A DNA stretch of 64,000 nucleotides from RGIG5612 sp045600845 (GCA_045600845.1 JAZRYR010000011.1:1-64000), one strand, 5' to 3'; positions 24,514 through 34,405 are shown, numbered from the stretch's first letter. Notes: a model not told the origin generated them from the sequence alone. Program-made: numbers and translations.

Positions 24514-25977
24514 TCAGTCTTCTGAATTTGTAATAGCATCAATAGTTTCTTCTACGTCAGCTTCTGCAGCGTCAATTACTGCGCCCTCCGGAGTAGCAAG
24601 TTCGCCTTCCGGATGCTTAACGATAGCTTTCGTTTTCCATTTTCCGCCATAGAAACGAATTGCAGAAACAACAGTGGAGTAAATCCATCCCATAGGAAGG
24701 TTGAGCCAGATCATACGGTATCCGATCGGTGTAAACAGACCTAAAATGTAGGCAAGGGCAACTCTTATAACGAATCCACTGATGGAAACGAAAGAGGTGA
24801 AAACAACATCGCCGGCACCTTGCAAGGATCCAAGTGTGGACATGTTCAACGCAAAGATGATTACGCAAGGAATCATGGTTACCAAGTATTCCAGACCGTA
24901 AGCTTCCGACTGTCCGCTGACGCCGAATAACTGAATCAGAGGATATCTGAAGAAGAAGGCAATCAGACCAACACCTACCTGAACGGCGATGGTGATGATT
25001 CTAGATGCGGTTCTTCCGGATTTAATACGGTCAAATTTACCAGCACCAACGTTCTGACCAGTGTAAGTAGCCATGGTAGAGTTAATGCACATAGCAGGAA
25101 TCATAAGGAAAGTTTCCAGTCTCTGGCCAGCGGTGTAACCAGGAAGAAGTCCAGGAGTAGATGCGTCGAAGGTGTTTACCAGTCTCTGCAGAGCTAAGGA
25201 ACCGAAGGACATAATACATTGCTGAAGAGTTGTTGGAATGGAAATCTTTAAGGCAACTTTTGCAGATTCTTTATGGAAACGGAATTCACCTTTCTTAAAT
25301 CTTAATACTTCATATTTTTTGAACATATAGATAACTGCTACAATCGCAGATACGATATGGGCGATAACGGTAGCAATTGCAACACCGGCAACATCCCAAT
25401 GGAATACTACTACAAAGAGAAGGTCCAAAATGATGTTGACAACAGAGGAAACAATCAGGAAATAAAGAGTTGCTTTGGAATCACCAAAAGATCTTAAAAT
25501 AGCTGCACAGATATTATACAGGAACTGGAAAGCCAGTCCGATAGCAAATATCATGAAATAGGTGGTCGCATCTTGCAGATAAATATCTTGAACATTCAGT
25601 ACATATTTCAGCAAAGGCTTTGCTGTAAATTCGGCAACTGCAGTAAGGAACAGTCCAAGGGCTACCATCATGATGATACATGTGGATACTGCTTTTCTCA
25701 TATCTTCCATTTTGTTTGCACCGTACAGTTGGGAAATAACTACCGAACTACCGGTGGACATACCCATGGAGAAGCAAAGGAAGAGCATAACCAGGGTTCC
25801 GCAGGTACCTACCGCACCTAATGCTTCCGGAGAAACAAAGTTACCTACTACAATGCCGTCAACTGTGTTATACAGCTGCTGCAACGCATGACCTCCCATT
25901 AAGGGCAGGGCAAATAAGAGAATCAATTTCCAAGGAGTGCCCTCAGTCATTTTTTTCGTGTTCGTTTTTGCTTTCAT
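24514..25977 (-). CDS. MATE family efflux transporter (copy 2)
   Basis: A 487-residue MATE transporter, nearly the same as its downstream neighbour over the membrane core: both have KMTEGxPWKLI at the start, the QLYNTVDGI motif, RSFGDSKATLYFL and the SRGKWKTKAIVKHPEGELATPEG-type ending (SRG or YGG variants). This one ends in a shorter acidic tail. Tandem duplication with later divergence is the simplest explanation; the pair might also work together as a heterodimer, which is speculation. It is the first gene of the pair and divergent from the GNAT-hydrolase gene. Confidence 0.92.
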   Translation of the reverse strand: MKAKTNTKKMTEGTPWKLILLFALPLMGGHALQQLYNTVDGIVVGNFVSPEALGAVGTCGTLVMLFLCFSMGMSTGSSVVISQLYGANKMEDMRKAVSTCIIMMVALGLFLTAVAEFTAKPLLKYVLNVQDIYLQDATTYFMIFAIGLAFQFLYNICAAILRSFGDSKATLYFLIVSSVVNIILDLLFVVVFHWDVAGVAIATVIAHIVSAIVAVIYMFKKYEVLRFKKGEFRFHKESAKVALKISIPTTLQQCIMSFGSLALQRLVNTFDASTPGLLPGYTAGQRLETFLMIPAMCINSTMATYTGQNVGAGKFDRIKSGRTASRIITIAVQVGVGLIAFFFRYPLIQLFGVSGQSEAYGLEYLVTMIPCVIIFALNMSTLGSLQGAGDVVFTSFVSISGFVIRVALAYILGLFTPIGYRMIWLNLPMGWIYSTVVSAIRFYGGKWKTKAIVKHPEGELATPEGAVIDAAEADVEETIDAITNSED

Positions 25978-26186
25978 TTTTCTACCTCTATTAATATATA
26001 ACTTATCTTATGGGTATATTATGGATTTTCGTTGTGCAATGCGCAAGGTAAAAAATGTATAAATTTTTGTAGTTTTTCATCGAAAAATCGACAGAAATGT
26101 TAGGATAGCCAGCGAAGGAAAGAGATGCTATCATAAGACGGAATGCAGTCATTATTAAAATGAAAAAGAGGAGAAATCTGAGCAAA

Positions 26187-27488
26187 ATGAAGCTGTTTGA
26201 TGAAATACCATATCTGGAAAATGAAACCATATTTTTAAAGAAAATTGAAGAAAAAGACAGTGATGTTCTGATAGAGATGACGTTGGATGATGATGTGAAT
26301 AAATATCTTCCGGCAAATCTCTTTGAGTATGGATTTACGGATAAAAAAGAAGCCATCCGGGCGATGTATGAAGATCTGTTTCAGGAACGGAAAGGCTTGT
26401 TTTTAGGCATATATCCAAAATCGGAATCTACCATGGCAGGATTGGTTGAAATCTATAATTATGATGCAGAATGGAGTAAGGCTTCCATCGGTGTCCGTCT
26501 GAATAAAAAATTATGGAATAAGGGTCTGGCGGAACAGGCAATGAAGCTTGCGCTGAGTTACCTTTGGGAGAAAACGGATATCCGACGGGTGACTGCACAT
26601 GCCATGACGGATAATATTTATTCCTGCAGAGCTTTGGAAAAATGTGGCTTCCGTATGCGTAAAATGAATTTTTATGAAGACTGGGGCCATGAAAAGCTGG
26701 TTTGTGTTAACAAATACATTACGGAAAAGTTTGAGCATGTGAATTATGCTTGTTTTGGAAACGGACCAAAAACTCTGGTGATTCTTCCGGGAGTTGCTCT
26801 GGTAAGCACCGTACGGTCAGCAGATGTTATAGCCGATCATTTTTCGGCTTTTAAAGACTACACGATTTACCTTCTTGATGACCGGGATGGAGTGAATGAA
26901 GGGTATTCGATTGTGAATCGGGCTGGAGATGTAGCGGCCTTAATGAAAACCCTGAAGATAAAGGATGCATGTGTTTTTGCTACTTCCATGGGTGGAATGG
27001 TAGGCCAGATTCTGGCAGCAGAACATCCGGATCTGGTCAAGAAAATGGTTCTGGCTTCTACCAGCGCGAAAACATATCCCCACACGGTTGCTTTGTTGGA
27101 AAGATGGATTCAGTTGGCGAAAGAAGAATCTTTAGAGACCTTGATCCGGACGATGAACGATGATATCTATTCGGAGGCTATGGTTTCCCAGTTCGGAGAT
27201 TTCATGGTAAAGAATGTTGGACCGGTGTCGGAAGAGGAATTGAAAAAATTCATTATTCTGGTGAAAGCTATCGAAAACTATGACGGAACTTCAAAATCGG
27301 ATTGTGTGAAATGTCCGGTGTATGTAATCGGCTCCGAAGGGGATTTGATTTTTACAAAAGAGGAAATCCAAAATTTGGCTAAAAAAACCGGAGCAAAAAT
27401 AAAAATGTATGGACCGGAATATGGCCATGGAGTATATGATGAAGCTCCGGATTTCAAGCAGCAGTTATTGGATTTTTTTGCGGAATAA
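26187..27488 (+). CDS. GNAT acetyltransferase fused to alpha/beta hydrolase
   Basis: A 433-residue fusion. Residues about 1-165 form a RimJ-type GNAT domain (LNKKLWNKGLAEQAMKLAL as acetyl-CoA loop, then YSCRALEKCGFRM). From about 185 to the end is an alpha/beta hydrolase: TLVILPGVALVST, the nucleophile elbow ATSMGGMVGQ with Ser267, the Asp in VYVIGSEGDLIF and the His in YGPEYGHGVYDE. AGGAGA lies twelve bases before the ATG at 26187; a start at 26160 is possible. The two activities may work in sequence on one substrate, for example adding and removing an acyl group, but that is inference. Confidence 0.8.
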   Translation: MKLFDEIPYLENETIFLKKIEEKDSDVLIEMTLDDDVNKYLPANLFEYGFTDKKEAIRAMYEDLFQERKGLFLGIYPKSESTMAGLVEIYNYDAEWSKASIGVRLNKKLWNKGLAEQAMKLALSYLWEKTDIRRVTAHAMTDNIYSCRALEKCGFRMRKMNFYEDWGHEKLVCVNKYITEKFEHVNYACFGNGPKTLVILPGVALVSTVRSADVIADHFSAFKDYTIYLLDDRDGVNEGYSIVNRAGDVAALMKTLKIKDACVFATSMGGMVGQILAAEHPDLVKKMVLASTSAKTYPHTVALLERWIQLAKEESLETLIRTMNDDIYSEAMVSQFGDFMVKNVGPVSEEELKKFIILVKAIENYDGTSKSDCVKCPVYVIGSEGDLIFTKEEIQNLAKKTGAKIKMYGPEYGHGVYDEAPDFKQQLLDFFAE

Positions 27489-27506
27489 GCTTTGTCGTGC
27501 TATAAT
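27478..27506 (+). promoter_or_regulatory. Probable sigma-A promoter of the dipeptidase gene
   Basis: TTGCGG (27478-27483), a 17-base spacer and a perfect TATAAT (27501-27506), about 28 bases before the ATG at 27535. The -35 box overlaps the stop of the upstream gene. Confidence 0.6.
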
Positions 27507-27534
27507 CGGAAATCATTTTAAAGGAGATGAAATC

Positions 27535-29001
27535 ATGCCTTGTACAACTATTTTAGTAGGAAAGAAAGCCTCTTATGACGGTTCCACCATGATGGCACGT
27601 AACGAAGACGCCGGTGGAGATGATTTCGCAGCGAAGAAGTTCGTTGTCGTTTTGCCGGAGGACCAGCCAAAACTTTATAAATCAGTAATATCAAAAGTTG
27701 AGATTCCGCTGCCGGAAAATCCAATGAGATATACCTCGATGCCGAATGCTCTTCTGGATAAAGGTATCTGGGGCGAGGCTGGGTTTAATGTCGAAAATAT
27801 CGCGATGAGCGCTACCGAAACCATTACTTCCAATGGACGGGTATTAGGCGCAGACCCTCTGGTAGAGGCGGGAATCGGTGAGGAAGACATGGTAACCATC
27901 GTTCTACCATACATTCATAGCGCGAAGGAAGGCGTAGAAAGAATGGGCGCCCTCCTGGAAGAATACGGAACCTATGAAATGAACGGAATTGCTTTTCAGG
28001 ATGTGGATGAAATCTGGTGGCTAGAAACCATCGGTGGACATCATTGGATTGCCAAGAGAGTTCCGGACGAAGCTTATGTGGTAGGACCGAATCAGCAGGG
28101 AATTGATTATTTCGATTTTGCTGACGCTTTTAGTGCCCAAAAAGAAAACATGTGCTCCAAAGACATGTTGGAGTTTATTAAAGAAAACCATCTGGATCTT
28201 AGCTATCATGCAGAGCCTTTGGAAGAAGTAAAAGATTTTGACGTTCGCGCTGCTTTTGGCAGCCATGCAGATTCGGACCATGTTTATAACACTCCGAGAG
28301 CGTGGTTCATGGAACGATATTTTAATCCAAATACATTTATCTGGGATGGGGAAGATGCGGATTTCAAACCGGACTCCGACGACATTTTCTGGTCTATTGT
28401 ACCGGAAAAGAAAATCACAGTGGAAGATATTAAGTACGTTCTTTCTTCTTATTATCAAGGAACGGAATTCAATCCATATGAGAAGCACAGTGACTCCGCA
28501 AAGAGGGGAAAATACCGTCCAATCGGTATTAATAGAAACAATTTCGTGGCAATCACTCAGTTACGGCCTTATGTTCCGGCAGAAATCATGGCAGTGGAAT
28601 GGATTGCGGAAGGTTCCAACGCTTTCAATGCAGCTTTTCCATTTTATGGGAACGTTAATGATACGCCGGCTTATTTAAGAGATACGACCGGGCAGGTCAC
28701 CACGGAAAGCTTCTATTGGGCAAACCGTATTATTGCCGCATTAGCAGATGCTCATTTTGGCGAGACCGCAATTCATATCGAAAGATACCAGAATACAGCA
28801 GAAGCTTCTGGACATGCGTTCCTGAAAGAGTTTGATGCAAAATATATGGAAACAAAACCAGAAGATGTTCCTGCATATCTGGAGGAATGCAACCGGAAAA
28901 TCGCCGATTTCGCAAGGAAGGAAACCTATGATCTTTTAGATCAGGTACTTCTTGCATCCAGCAGGGAAATGAAAAATCGATTCGCAAGATCAGACGCCTA
29001 A
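27535..29001 (+). CDS. C69-family dipeptidase
   Basis: A 488-residue N-terminal nucleophile dipeptidase of family C69 (PepD type), which cleaves a broad range of dipeptides in the cytoplasm. The mature N-terminal nucleophile is Cys3 in MPCTTILVGKKASYDGSTM, and RNEDAGGDDF follows as in lactobacillar PepDA. The ATG at 27535 has AAGGAGATG ten bases upstream, placing Cys next to the initiator as in unprocessed members; a longer frame starting inside the upstream gene is excluded. Length is normal for the family. It is followed by an esterase gene. Confidence 0.9.
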   Translation: MPCTTILVGKKASYDGSTMMARNEDAGGDDFAAKKFVVVLPEDQPKLYKSVISKVEIPLPENPMRYTSMPNALLDKGIWGEAGFNVENIAMSATETITSNGRVLGADPLVEAGIGEEDMVTIVLPYIHSAKEGVERMGALLEEYGTYEMNGIAFQDVDEIWWLETIGGHHWIAKRVPDEAYVVGPNQQGIDYFDFADAFSAQKENMCSKDMLEFIKENHLDLSYHAEPLEEVKDFDVRAAFGSHADSDHVYNTPRAWFMERYFNPNTFIWDGEDADFKPDSDDIFWSIVPEKKITVEDIKYVLSSYYQGTEFNPYEKHSDSAKRGKYRPIGINRNNFVAITQLRPYVPAEIMAVEWIAEGSNAFNAAFPFYGNVNDTPAYLRDTTGQVTTESFYWANRIIAALADAHFGETAIHIERYQNTAEASGHAFLKEFDAKYMETKPEDVPAYLEECNRKIADFARKETYDLLDQVLLASSREMKNRFARSDA

Positions 29002-29106
29002 GGCATGAGGTGGAAGCGAAGCTGCTGGAGTCCTGATGCCTGTTCCGCAAAGCGGAACGGAACCGATTGGACGCAGAGTTTTATTTAACAGTAGAGGAGG
29101 TAGAAT

Positions 29107-30207
29107 ATGGCATACGTAGCAAAAGCATTTTTAGGATTAACAGGACAGGAAATTTCCGATTTTATTCTTGATTGGGAAGGCGAAGCTCCTGCAAAAGAAT
29201 CCATTCATCTGGAAGGACCGGCAGTAGAGACTGACCATATTGCATTCTTAAAAGAATCCAGGGGACATGCTCCTGGCGATGTAACGGAAGTTACTTTAGA
29301 GGATGGAAAATTAACTATCAGCGTAGAACCATCTACAAATAAAGCTGCTTGGACTTTAGTAATCGGTGATAAGAAGATCGAACAGAAAGAATTCGATGTT
29401 CAGACCAGAACTGCCGATGATAAATTCGATAGATTGGAAGAAGGCCGCGTAATGTACCGGCTGTACAGCCCGGAAAATGCAACCACTCCTCGTCCAATGA
29501 TCTTATTCCTCCATGGCGGCGGAAACGGTGGCCACGAAGGCGAAAGAGACAACGAGAAACAGTTGATGGCAGACTATGGACCAGTTAATTTTGCAGAAGA
29601 TTATCCGGACATTTATGTTATGGCACCGATGTGTGTAGAACAGAAAATGGACATGAGCAAAGTAAACATGAACGCGGGATTCGAGAATTCCAGTTTAGGA
29701 AATGATCCTCGCTATGGTTGGTCCAGATATTATCTTGGCCTGGTATGCGATATTATTCGCAGAATGATCCAAGAGGGAAAAGTAGACCCGAAGAGAATCT
29801 ATGTAACTGGCATGTCTATGGGTGGTGGGGGAACCATTCGCGCCATGTCTGTAGGTTCCGACCTGTTTGCCGCAGCAATTCCGGTCTGCCCGACCATGAC
29901 TCCGGAAACCTTCCGTATCCTGCAATCCATTAAGAGACCGGTTTGGGTAACAAGTGCTTACATTGACCATACTTTATATCGTCATAAATATTTAGTAGAC
30001 GCAGTTATGAAATTGAAAGATGATGGCAACAAGGATGCCCATCTGACCCTGTTCTCCCCGGAAGATCTGGAGAAATATGATATTTCCATTACTCCAAATA
30101 TGGAATATAAAACCTTATTCCGTCAGAATCACTGGAGCTGGGTTCCTACTTACAAGAATGATTATGGTATTATGTCCTGGCTGCTGAACCAGACGAAGGA
30201 AGATTAA
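29107..30207 (+). CDS. Alpha/beta hydrolase (prolyl-oligopeptidase/PHB depolymerase-like esterase)
   Basis: A 366-residue protein. The first 110 residues form a beta-rich N-terminal domain; the hydrolase core follows with the oxyanion motif ILFLHGGGNGGHEGE and the nucleophile elbow VTGMSMGGGG (Ser237). The likely catalytic His is in the late FRQNHWSWVPTYKN. The layout resembles bacterial esterases acting on plant cell-wall or xenobiotic esters. No signal peptide is seen, so it acts in the cytoplasm. AGGAGG lies just upstream of the ATG. The substrate is unknown; neighbouring genes for a dipeptidase and an MFS transporter suggest nutrient scavenging. Confidence 0.8.
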   Translation: MAYVAKAFLGLTGQEISDFILDWEGEAPAKESIHLEGPAVETDHIAFLKESRGHAPGDVTEVTLEDGKLTISVEPSTNKAAWTLVIGDKKIEQKEFDVQTRTADDKFDRLEEGRVMYRLYSPENATTPRPMILFLHGGGNGGHEGERDNEKQLMADYGPVNFAEDYPDIYVMAPMCVEQKMDMSKVNMNAGFENSSLGNDPRYGWSRYYLGLVCDIIRRMIQEGKVDPKRIYVTGMSMGGGGTIRAMSVGSDLFAAAIPVCPTMTPETFRILQSIKRPVWVTSAYIDHTLYRHKYLVDAVMKLKDDGNKDAHLTLFSPEDLEKYDISITPNMEYKTLFRQNHWSWVPTYKNDYGIMSWLLNQTKED

Positions 30208-30337
30208 CGAAAATGTATAATACATGATACGAATGAACTCATTTATTTTATGAATTTAGCTCCGTATGAGATAATACTGTACGCTAGATAGGTATATATA
30301 AAGGGGAGAAAAAACAAAAAGATTGGAGAATTTTGGT

Positions 30338-31555
30338 ATGAGCGACGAAGCTATCATGCAACAGCCTCAGGAACCTGAGTATAGTAAAAAACGTGTTGCA
30401 GCAATGATTATTGCTATTTTCACATGTATGATTCTGACAGGACTTAGTTCTTATAAGCTGCTTCCTATGCAGAGTGCAATCATGGATTTCTTCCACATCG
30501 GGGAAAGCCAGTACGGTATTTTAAATACTGCTGCTAGCTGGGTATCCGTTGTATGTGCAATCCCTATGGGATTCCTGGTAAGAAAATTACGCTGTAATTT
30601 CAGCGTTGTTATCGGTTATTTAGTTGCTATTGCAGGTATTTTTGTACAGGCAATGTCAACAAATTTTACCGTTTTCGTTTTAGGCAGAATGTTAGAGGGC
30701 GCAGGCTCTGCTTTCGCAGGTCTGGTAACCGGTGCTTTGATTCTGAATCTGGTAGATAGAAAACGTATGAGCTTCTGGAGCTGCCTTATGACAATGGCAA
30801 CCGTTCTTCCACAGGTTATCATGACAAAAGGTGGAACAACATTGATGGTTAACTCTGGAATTACTTTCCAGAAACTTTTCCTTATCGTTTGTGGTATTTA
30901 CGGTGCAGCAATCATTATCTGGATTGCATTGGTTCCATTCAGCGTAAGAATCCATGGTGTTGCCAGTGCAAAGAAAGCGACGAAAGAGCAGACCAGAAAA
31001 GTTTACAAGAACAAACACGCTTGGTTCGTTGCCATCGCTCTTATTTTCTACAACGCTGGCTCTATGACTTTCACCGCTTACATCATCAAGTTCTTAACAA
31101 CCAAGGGCTTAACACAGATGCAGGCTGCTGACTACTACAGCTTAACAACAATTATCGGTCTGGTTTCCATGATCGTATTTGGTATTATTTCTGATAAGTT
31201 CAAAACAAGAAGAAAAATTGCGATTCTTTCCTTCATCGCTGCAGCAGTTGCATTCATTACTTTAGGAGTTATTCCTGGAAACATGATCTGGATTTACGTA
31301 TGCTTATGGGGAACTCTTCCTCGTTCCATCGCTGGATTTACAAATGCTACTTCCGCAGAACTTGCAGAGGTTCCATCCGATATTCCTATTGTAAACTCTG
31401 TTCGTAATACAATTACTCAGATCGGTTCCATCGTTATGGGTCTTCTCATGGGTGTATTAATCCAGTACGCAGGATACCAGGTAACAACCTTCATTATCGC
31501 CGGCGGTATGTTAGTTGGTGCTGTAATGTGGTTCTTAGCTAAGAAGATTATCTGA
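30338..31555 (+). CDS. MFS transporter
   Basis: A 405-residue major facilitator with twelve membrane helices and a short cytoplasmic start. Family features include the loop 2-3 text MGFLVRKLRCNF and the equivalent in the second half, ISDKFKTRRKIAI. The ATG at 30338 lies nine bases after GGAG; an upstream TTG at 30323 is less likely. It resembles the nitrate/oxalate or sugar-phosphate branches only loosely, so no substrate is proposed. A strong terminator follows, so it is transcribed apart from the downstream lyase and ara genes. Confidence 0.85.
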   Translation: MSDEAIMQQPQEPEYSKKRVAAMIIAIFTCMILTGLSSYKLLPMQSAIMDFFHIGESQYGILNTAASWVSVVCAIPMGFLVRKLRCNFSVVIGYLVAIAGIFVQAMSTNFTVFVLGRMLEGAGSAFAGLVTGALILNLVDRKRMSFWSCLMTMATVLPQVIMTKGGTTLMVNSGITFQKLFLIVCGIYGAAIIIWIALVPFSVRIHGVASAKKATKEQTRKVYKNKHAWFVAIALIFYNAGSMTFTAYIIKFLTTKGLTQMQAADYYSLTTIIGLVSMIVFGIISDKFKTRRKIAILSFIAAAVAFITLGVIPGNMIWIYVCLWGTLPRSIAGFTNATSAELAEVPSDIPIVNSVRNTITQIGSIVMGLLMGVLIQYAGYQVTTFIIAGGMLVGAVMWFLAKKII

Positions 31556-31579
31556 TTTTCGTATTAAAATACAGTTGGA

Positions 31580-31608
31580 AAGATGCGTCCCTTGGGCGCA
31601 TCTTTTTT
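31580..31608 (+). terminator. Terminator after the MFS gene
   Basis: Stem AAGATGCG / CGCATCTT with a nine-base loop followed by a T run (31603-31608), 25 bases past the MFS stop. Confidence 0.9.
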
Positions 31609-31685
31609 GTTGCCCTTACCATCTAAATTTAGTAAAATATAATATGAAAAATTGTGCAAAAATAAAGCAGCAAAGGAGCGTCAAA

Positions 31686-32891
31686 ATGGGAAAATATGAT
31701 TTTGAAACAGTATTAGACAGATTAGGACATGATGCGGTGGCTTTAGATTATCCATGTTGTGAAAGAGGATTCTTTCCAGAAGGGCCTAAGAATGGATATT
31801 CCTTGATTCCTATGTGGGTTGCGGACATGAACTTTGTTACGGCACCGTCCGTAGTAGAATCCATTCAGGGAAGATTGGATCATCATTCCTTCGGCTATTT
31901 TTCACCTCGTAAAGAATACTATGATGCCATCATCAACTGGCAGAAAGTAAGATATGGTGTGGATGTTGCCAAAGAAGCCATCGGTTATGAAAACGGTGTT
32001 ATGGGAGCTCTTGCGACCTTCCTGAATGCGTTCATGGAAGAGGGCGAGACTTTGTTGATTCATGGACCTACCTATATTGGATTTCAGGATGTAATTAAGA
32101 CCTGTGGACATCCAATGTCTATTTCTCCTCTGGTAGAAGATGAAAACGGAATCTTACGTATGGATTTTGAAGATATGGAAAAACGTATCGTAGATGAAAA
32201 TCTGAAAATCGCAGTATTCTGTTCTCCTCATAACCCAGCAGGAAGAGTATGGGAAAAATGGGAAGTAGAAAAATTCATGGAACTGATGAAAAAATATGAC
32301 CTGAAAGTTTTCTCTGATGAAATCTGGTGCGATCTGATCTTAAATGGCGCTCAACATGTTCCTACGAACTCCGTAAGCGAAGATGCTAAGATGAGAACCG
32401 TTGCTGCCTATGCTCCAAGTAAAACCTTCAGTCTTTCCGGTATGGTTGCTTCTTATCATGTTATCTATAACGAAGATCTGAAGAAGAAAATGGCAGAGAC
32501 CGCTGCAAAATCCCATTACAACAGCATGAACATCTTCAGCCAGTATGCGCTGCTCGGCGCTTACAGCGACGAGGGACAGCAGTGGGTTAACGAGCTTCTT
32601 CCGGTGCTTGCTCACAATATGGAATTTGTATGTGATTACATCCGCACAAATTATCCAAGTATTAAATTCCATCAGTCCCAGGGAACTTACATGTTGTATC
32701 TGGATTTAGGCGATTTCGTTGCAGAAAAAGGAATCACCATTAAAGATGCTTTAAGATTTGGCTGGGAGCGTGGCGTAATGTGGCAGAACGGTGAGCCTTT
32801 CGGAACGCCGAACTCTATCCGCTTAAATCTGGCTTTACCTACATGGCAGATTGAAGAAGCCATCAAACGACTGAATACAAAATTAGATTAA
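31686..32891 (+). CDS. MalY/PatB-family aminotransferase (cystathionine beta-lyase type)
   Basis: A 401-residue fold-type I PLP enzyme of the MalY/PatB family, which cleaves cystathionine or cysteine to pyruvate, ammonia and a thiol, or acts as an aminotransferase. Seen: PMWVADMNF near the N-terminus (the PLP-binding family mark), NPAGRVWEKWE, SDEIWCDLIL, and the PLP lysine in YAPSKTFSLSGM (Lys246). AAAGGAG precedes the ATG at 31686; TATAAT at 31638 with TTACCA 16 bases before it may be its promoter. It lies 25 bases before araA but has no obvious tie to arabinose metabolism. Confidence 0.88.
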   Translation: MGKYDFETVLDRLGHDAVALDYPCCERGFFPEGPKNGYSLIPMWVADMNFVTAPSVVESIQGRLDHHSFGYFSPRKEYYDAIINWQKVRYGVDVAKEAIGYENGVMGALATFLNAFMEEGETLLIHGPTYIGFQDVIKTCGHPMSISPLVEDENGILRMDFEDMEKRIVDENLKIAVFCSPHNPAGRVWEKWEVEKFMELMKKYDLKVFSDEIWCDLILNGAQHVPTNSVSEDAKMRTVAAYAPSKTFSLSGMVASYHVIYNEDLKKKMAETAAKSHYNSMNIFSQYALLGAYSDEGQQWVNELLPVLAHNMEFVCDYIRTNYPSIKFHQSQGTYMLYLDLGDFVAEKGITIKDALRFGWERGVMWQNGEPFGTPNSIRLNLALPTWQIEEAIKRLNTKLD

Positions 32892-32916
32892 TATAGATTT
32901 TTTTATGGAGGCTGTT

Positions 32917-34383
32917 ATGAAAAATTATGAATTTTGGTTTCTTGTAGGAAGCCAGGAACTTTACGGTCAGGAAGTCCTTGACATTGTTGCAAAAAGATCT
33001 CAGGAAATGGCAGCGGAACTTTCCAAAAAACTGCCTTATCCTCTGGTATATAAAGACACCGTAAAATCCAGCGCTCAGGTAGACAAGCTGATCAAAGAAG
33101 CGAACTATGATGACAACTGTGCAGGTATCGTTACCTGGTGCCACACCTTTTCACCGAGCAAAATGTGGCTGAATGGTTTTGAACTGCTTCAGAAACCTTA
33201 CTGCCATGTTGCTACACAGTACAATGAAGAAATTCCAAATGAAGAAATCGATATGGACTTTATGAATCTGAATCAGGCTGCTCATGGTGACAGAGAACAT
33301 GGATTTATTGCAGCTCGTCTCCGCATGCCTAGAAAGATTATCGCTGGTTACTGGAAAGGTGAAAAAGTTGCAAAACGTTTAGGCGACTGGATGAAAGTAG
33401 CTGTTGGTGCAGACTTCTCAAAACATCTGAATGTTATGAGGTTCGGGGACAATATGAGAGATGTTGCCGTAACCGAAGGCGATAAGATTGAAGCTCAGAG
33501 AAAATTCGGCTGGCAGGTAAATACCTGGGCAGTTGGTGATCTCGTAAAAGAGATGAATGCCGTAACAGACGAAGAAGTAGAAGCTCTGTTTGAAGAATAC
33601 AAAGCAGAATATGACATCAATACCGATGACATTGCCGCTATCAAATATCAGGCAAGAGAAGAAATCGCTATGCAGAAAATGCTGGAAGCAAATGACTGCC
33701 ACGCATTTGCGAATACTTTCCAGGACCTTTACGGAATGGAACAGCTTCCGGGACTTGCTTCTCAGCATCTGATGAGCAAAGGTTATGGATACGGCGGAGA
33801 AGGCGACTGGAAAGTTGCTGCTATGACAGCTATTCTGAAAGCTATGGGCGAAGGCGGAAATGGCGCCAGCGCATTCATGGAAGACTATACTTATAACTTA
33901 GTTGATGGCAAAGAATATTCTTTAGGCGCTCATATGTTGGAAGTCTGCCCAAGCCTTGCAGCTGAGAAACCTAGAATTGAAACTCATTTCTTAGGAATCG
34001 GCATGAACGAAAAAGACCCGGCAAGATTAGTATTTGAAGGAAAACCGGGCAAAGCTGTTGTCTGCACCTTGATCGACATGGGCGGAAGATTCCGTTTAGT
34101 CTGCCAGGACATTGAAGTAGAAAAACCGATTTATGAAATGCCAAATCTTCCGGTTGCACGTGTTATGTGGAAAGCTCTTCCGGACCTTACAACCGGTATT
34201 GAATGCTGGATCACTGCAGGCGGCGCACATCACAGCGTATTAAGCTACGATGTAACAGCAGAAATGCTTCGTGAGTGGGCAACTATTATGGATGTAGAAT
34301 TTGTTCATATCGGCGAAGGCTCCTGCCCGGCAAAATTAGCAGAAGAATTGATGATTAAAGACTTAATCTGGAAACTGAAATAA
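32917..34383 (+). CDS. araA: L-arabinose isomerase
   Basis: A 488-residue L-arabinose isomerase converting L-arabinose to L-ribulose, the first step of arabinose breakdown. The N-terminus EFWFLVGSQELYG, WCHTFSPSKMW, the active-site region FMEDYTYNL and the metal-binding Glu/His set (ITAGGAHHSVLSY near the C-terminus) are all present. The ATG at 32917 follows GGAGG. It leads the araA-araB-araD run and is near the family's usual length of 490-500 residues. Export or import genes for arabinose are not adjacent. Confidence 0.97.
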   Translation: MKNYEFWFLVGSQELYGQEVLDIVAKRSQEMAAELSKKLPYPLVYKDTVKSSAQVDKLIKEANYDDNCAGIVTWCHTFSPSKMWLNGFELLQKPYCHVATQYNEEIPNEEIDMDFMNLNQAAHGDREHGFIAARLRMPRKIIAGYWKGEKVAKRLGDWMKVAVGADFSKHLNVMRFGDNMRDVAVTEGDKIEAQRKFGWQVNTWAVGDLVKEMNAVTDEEVEALFEEYKAEYDINTDDIAAIKYQAREEIAMQKMLEANDCHAFANTFQDLYGMEQLPGLASQHLMSKGYGYGGEGDWKVAAMTAILKAMGEGGNGASAFMEDYTYNLVDGKEYSLGAHMLEVCPSLAAEKPRIETHFLGIGMNEKDPARLVFEGKPGKAVVCTLIDMGGRFRLVCQDIEVEKPIYEMPNLPVARVMWKALPDLTTGIECWITAGGAHHSVLSYDVTAEMLREWATIMDVEFVHIGEGSCPAKLAEELMIKDLIWKLK

Positions 34384-34405
34384 TAGATACGAAAAGGACG
34401 AAAAG

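Noticed and set aside
27409..27534. Longer start for the C69 dipeptidase inside the upstream gene
   Set aside because: The extra residues do not match the family and would bury the N-terminal Cys nucleophile; ATG 27535 has an excellent ribosome binding site.
28021..28488. A 155-codon reverse-strand frame opposite the C69 dipeptidase
   Set aside because: It is an antisense shadow of a conserved enzyme with no start signal.
29002..29106. TTCCGC-AAA-GCGGAA hairpin between the dipeptidase and esterase genes, considered as a terminator
   Set aside because: No T run follows, and the next gene has its own strong ribosome binding site, so read-through is likely.
30208..30337. Possible riboswitch before the MFS transporter
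   Set aside because: I checked by eye for purine-type and T-box signatures and saw none; no terminator hairpin lies before the start.
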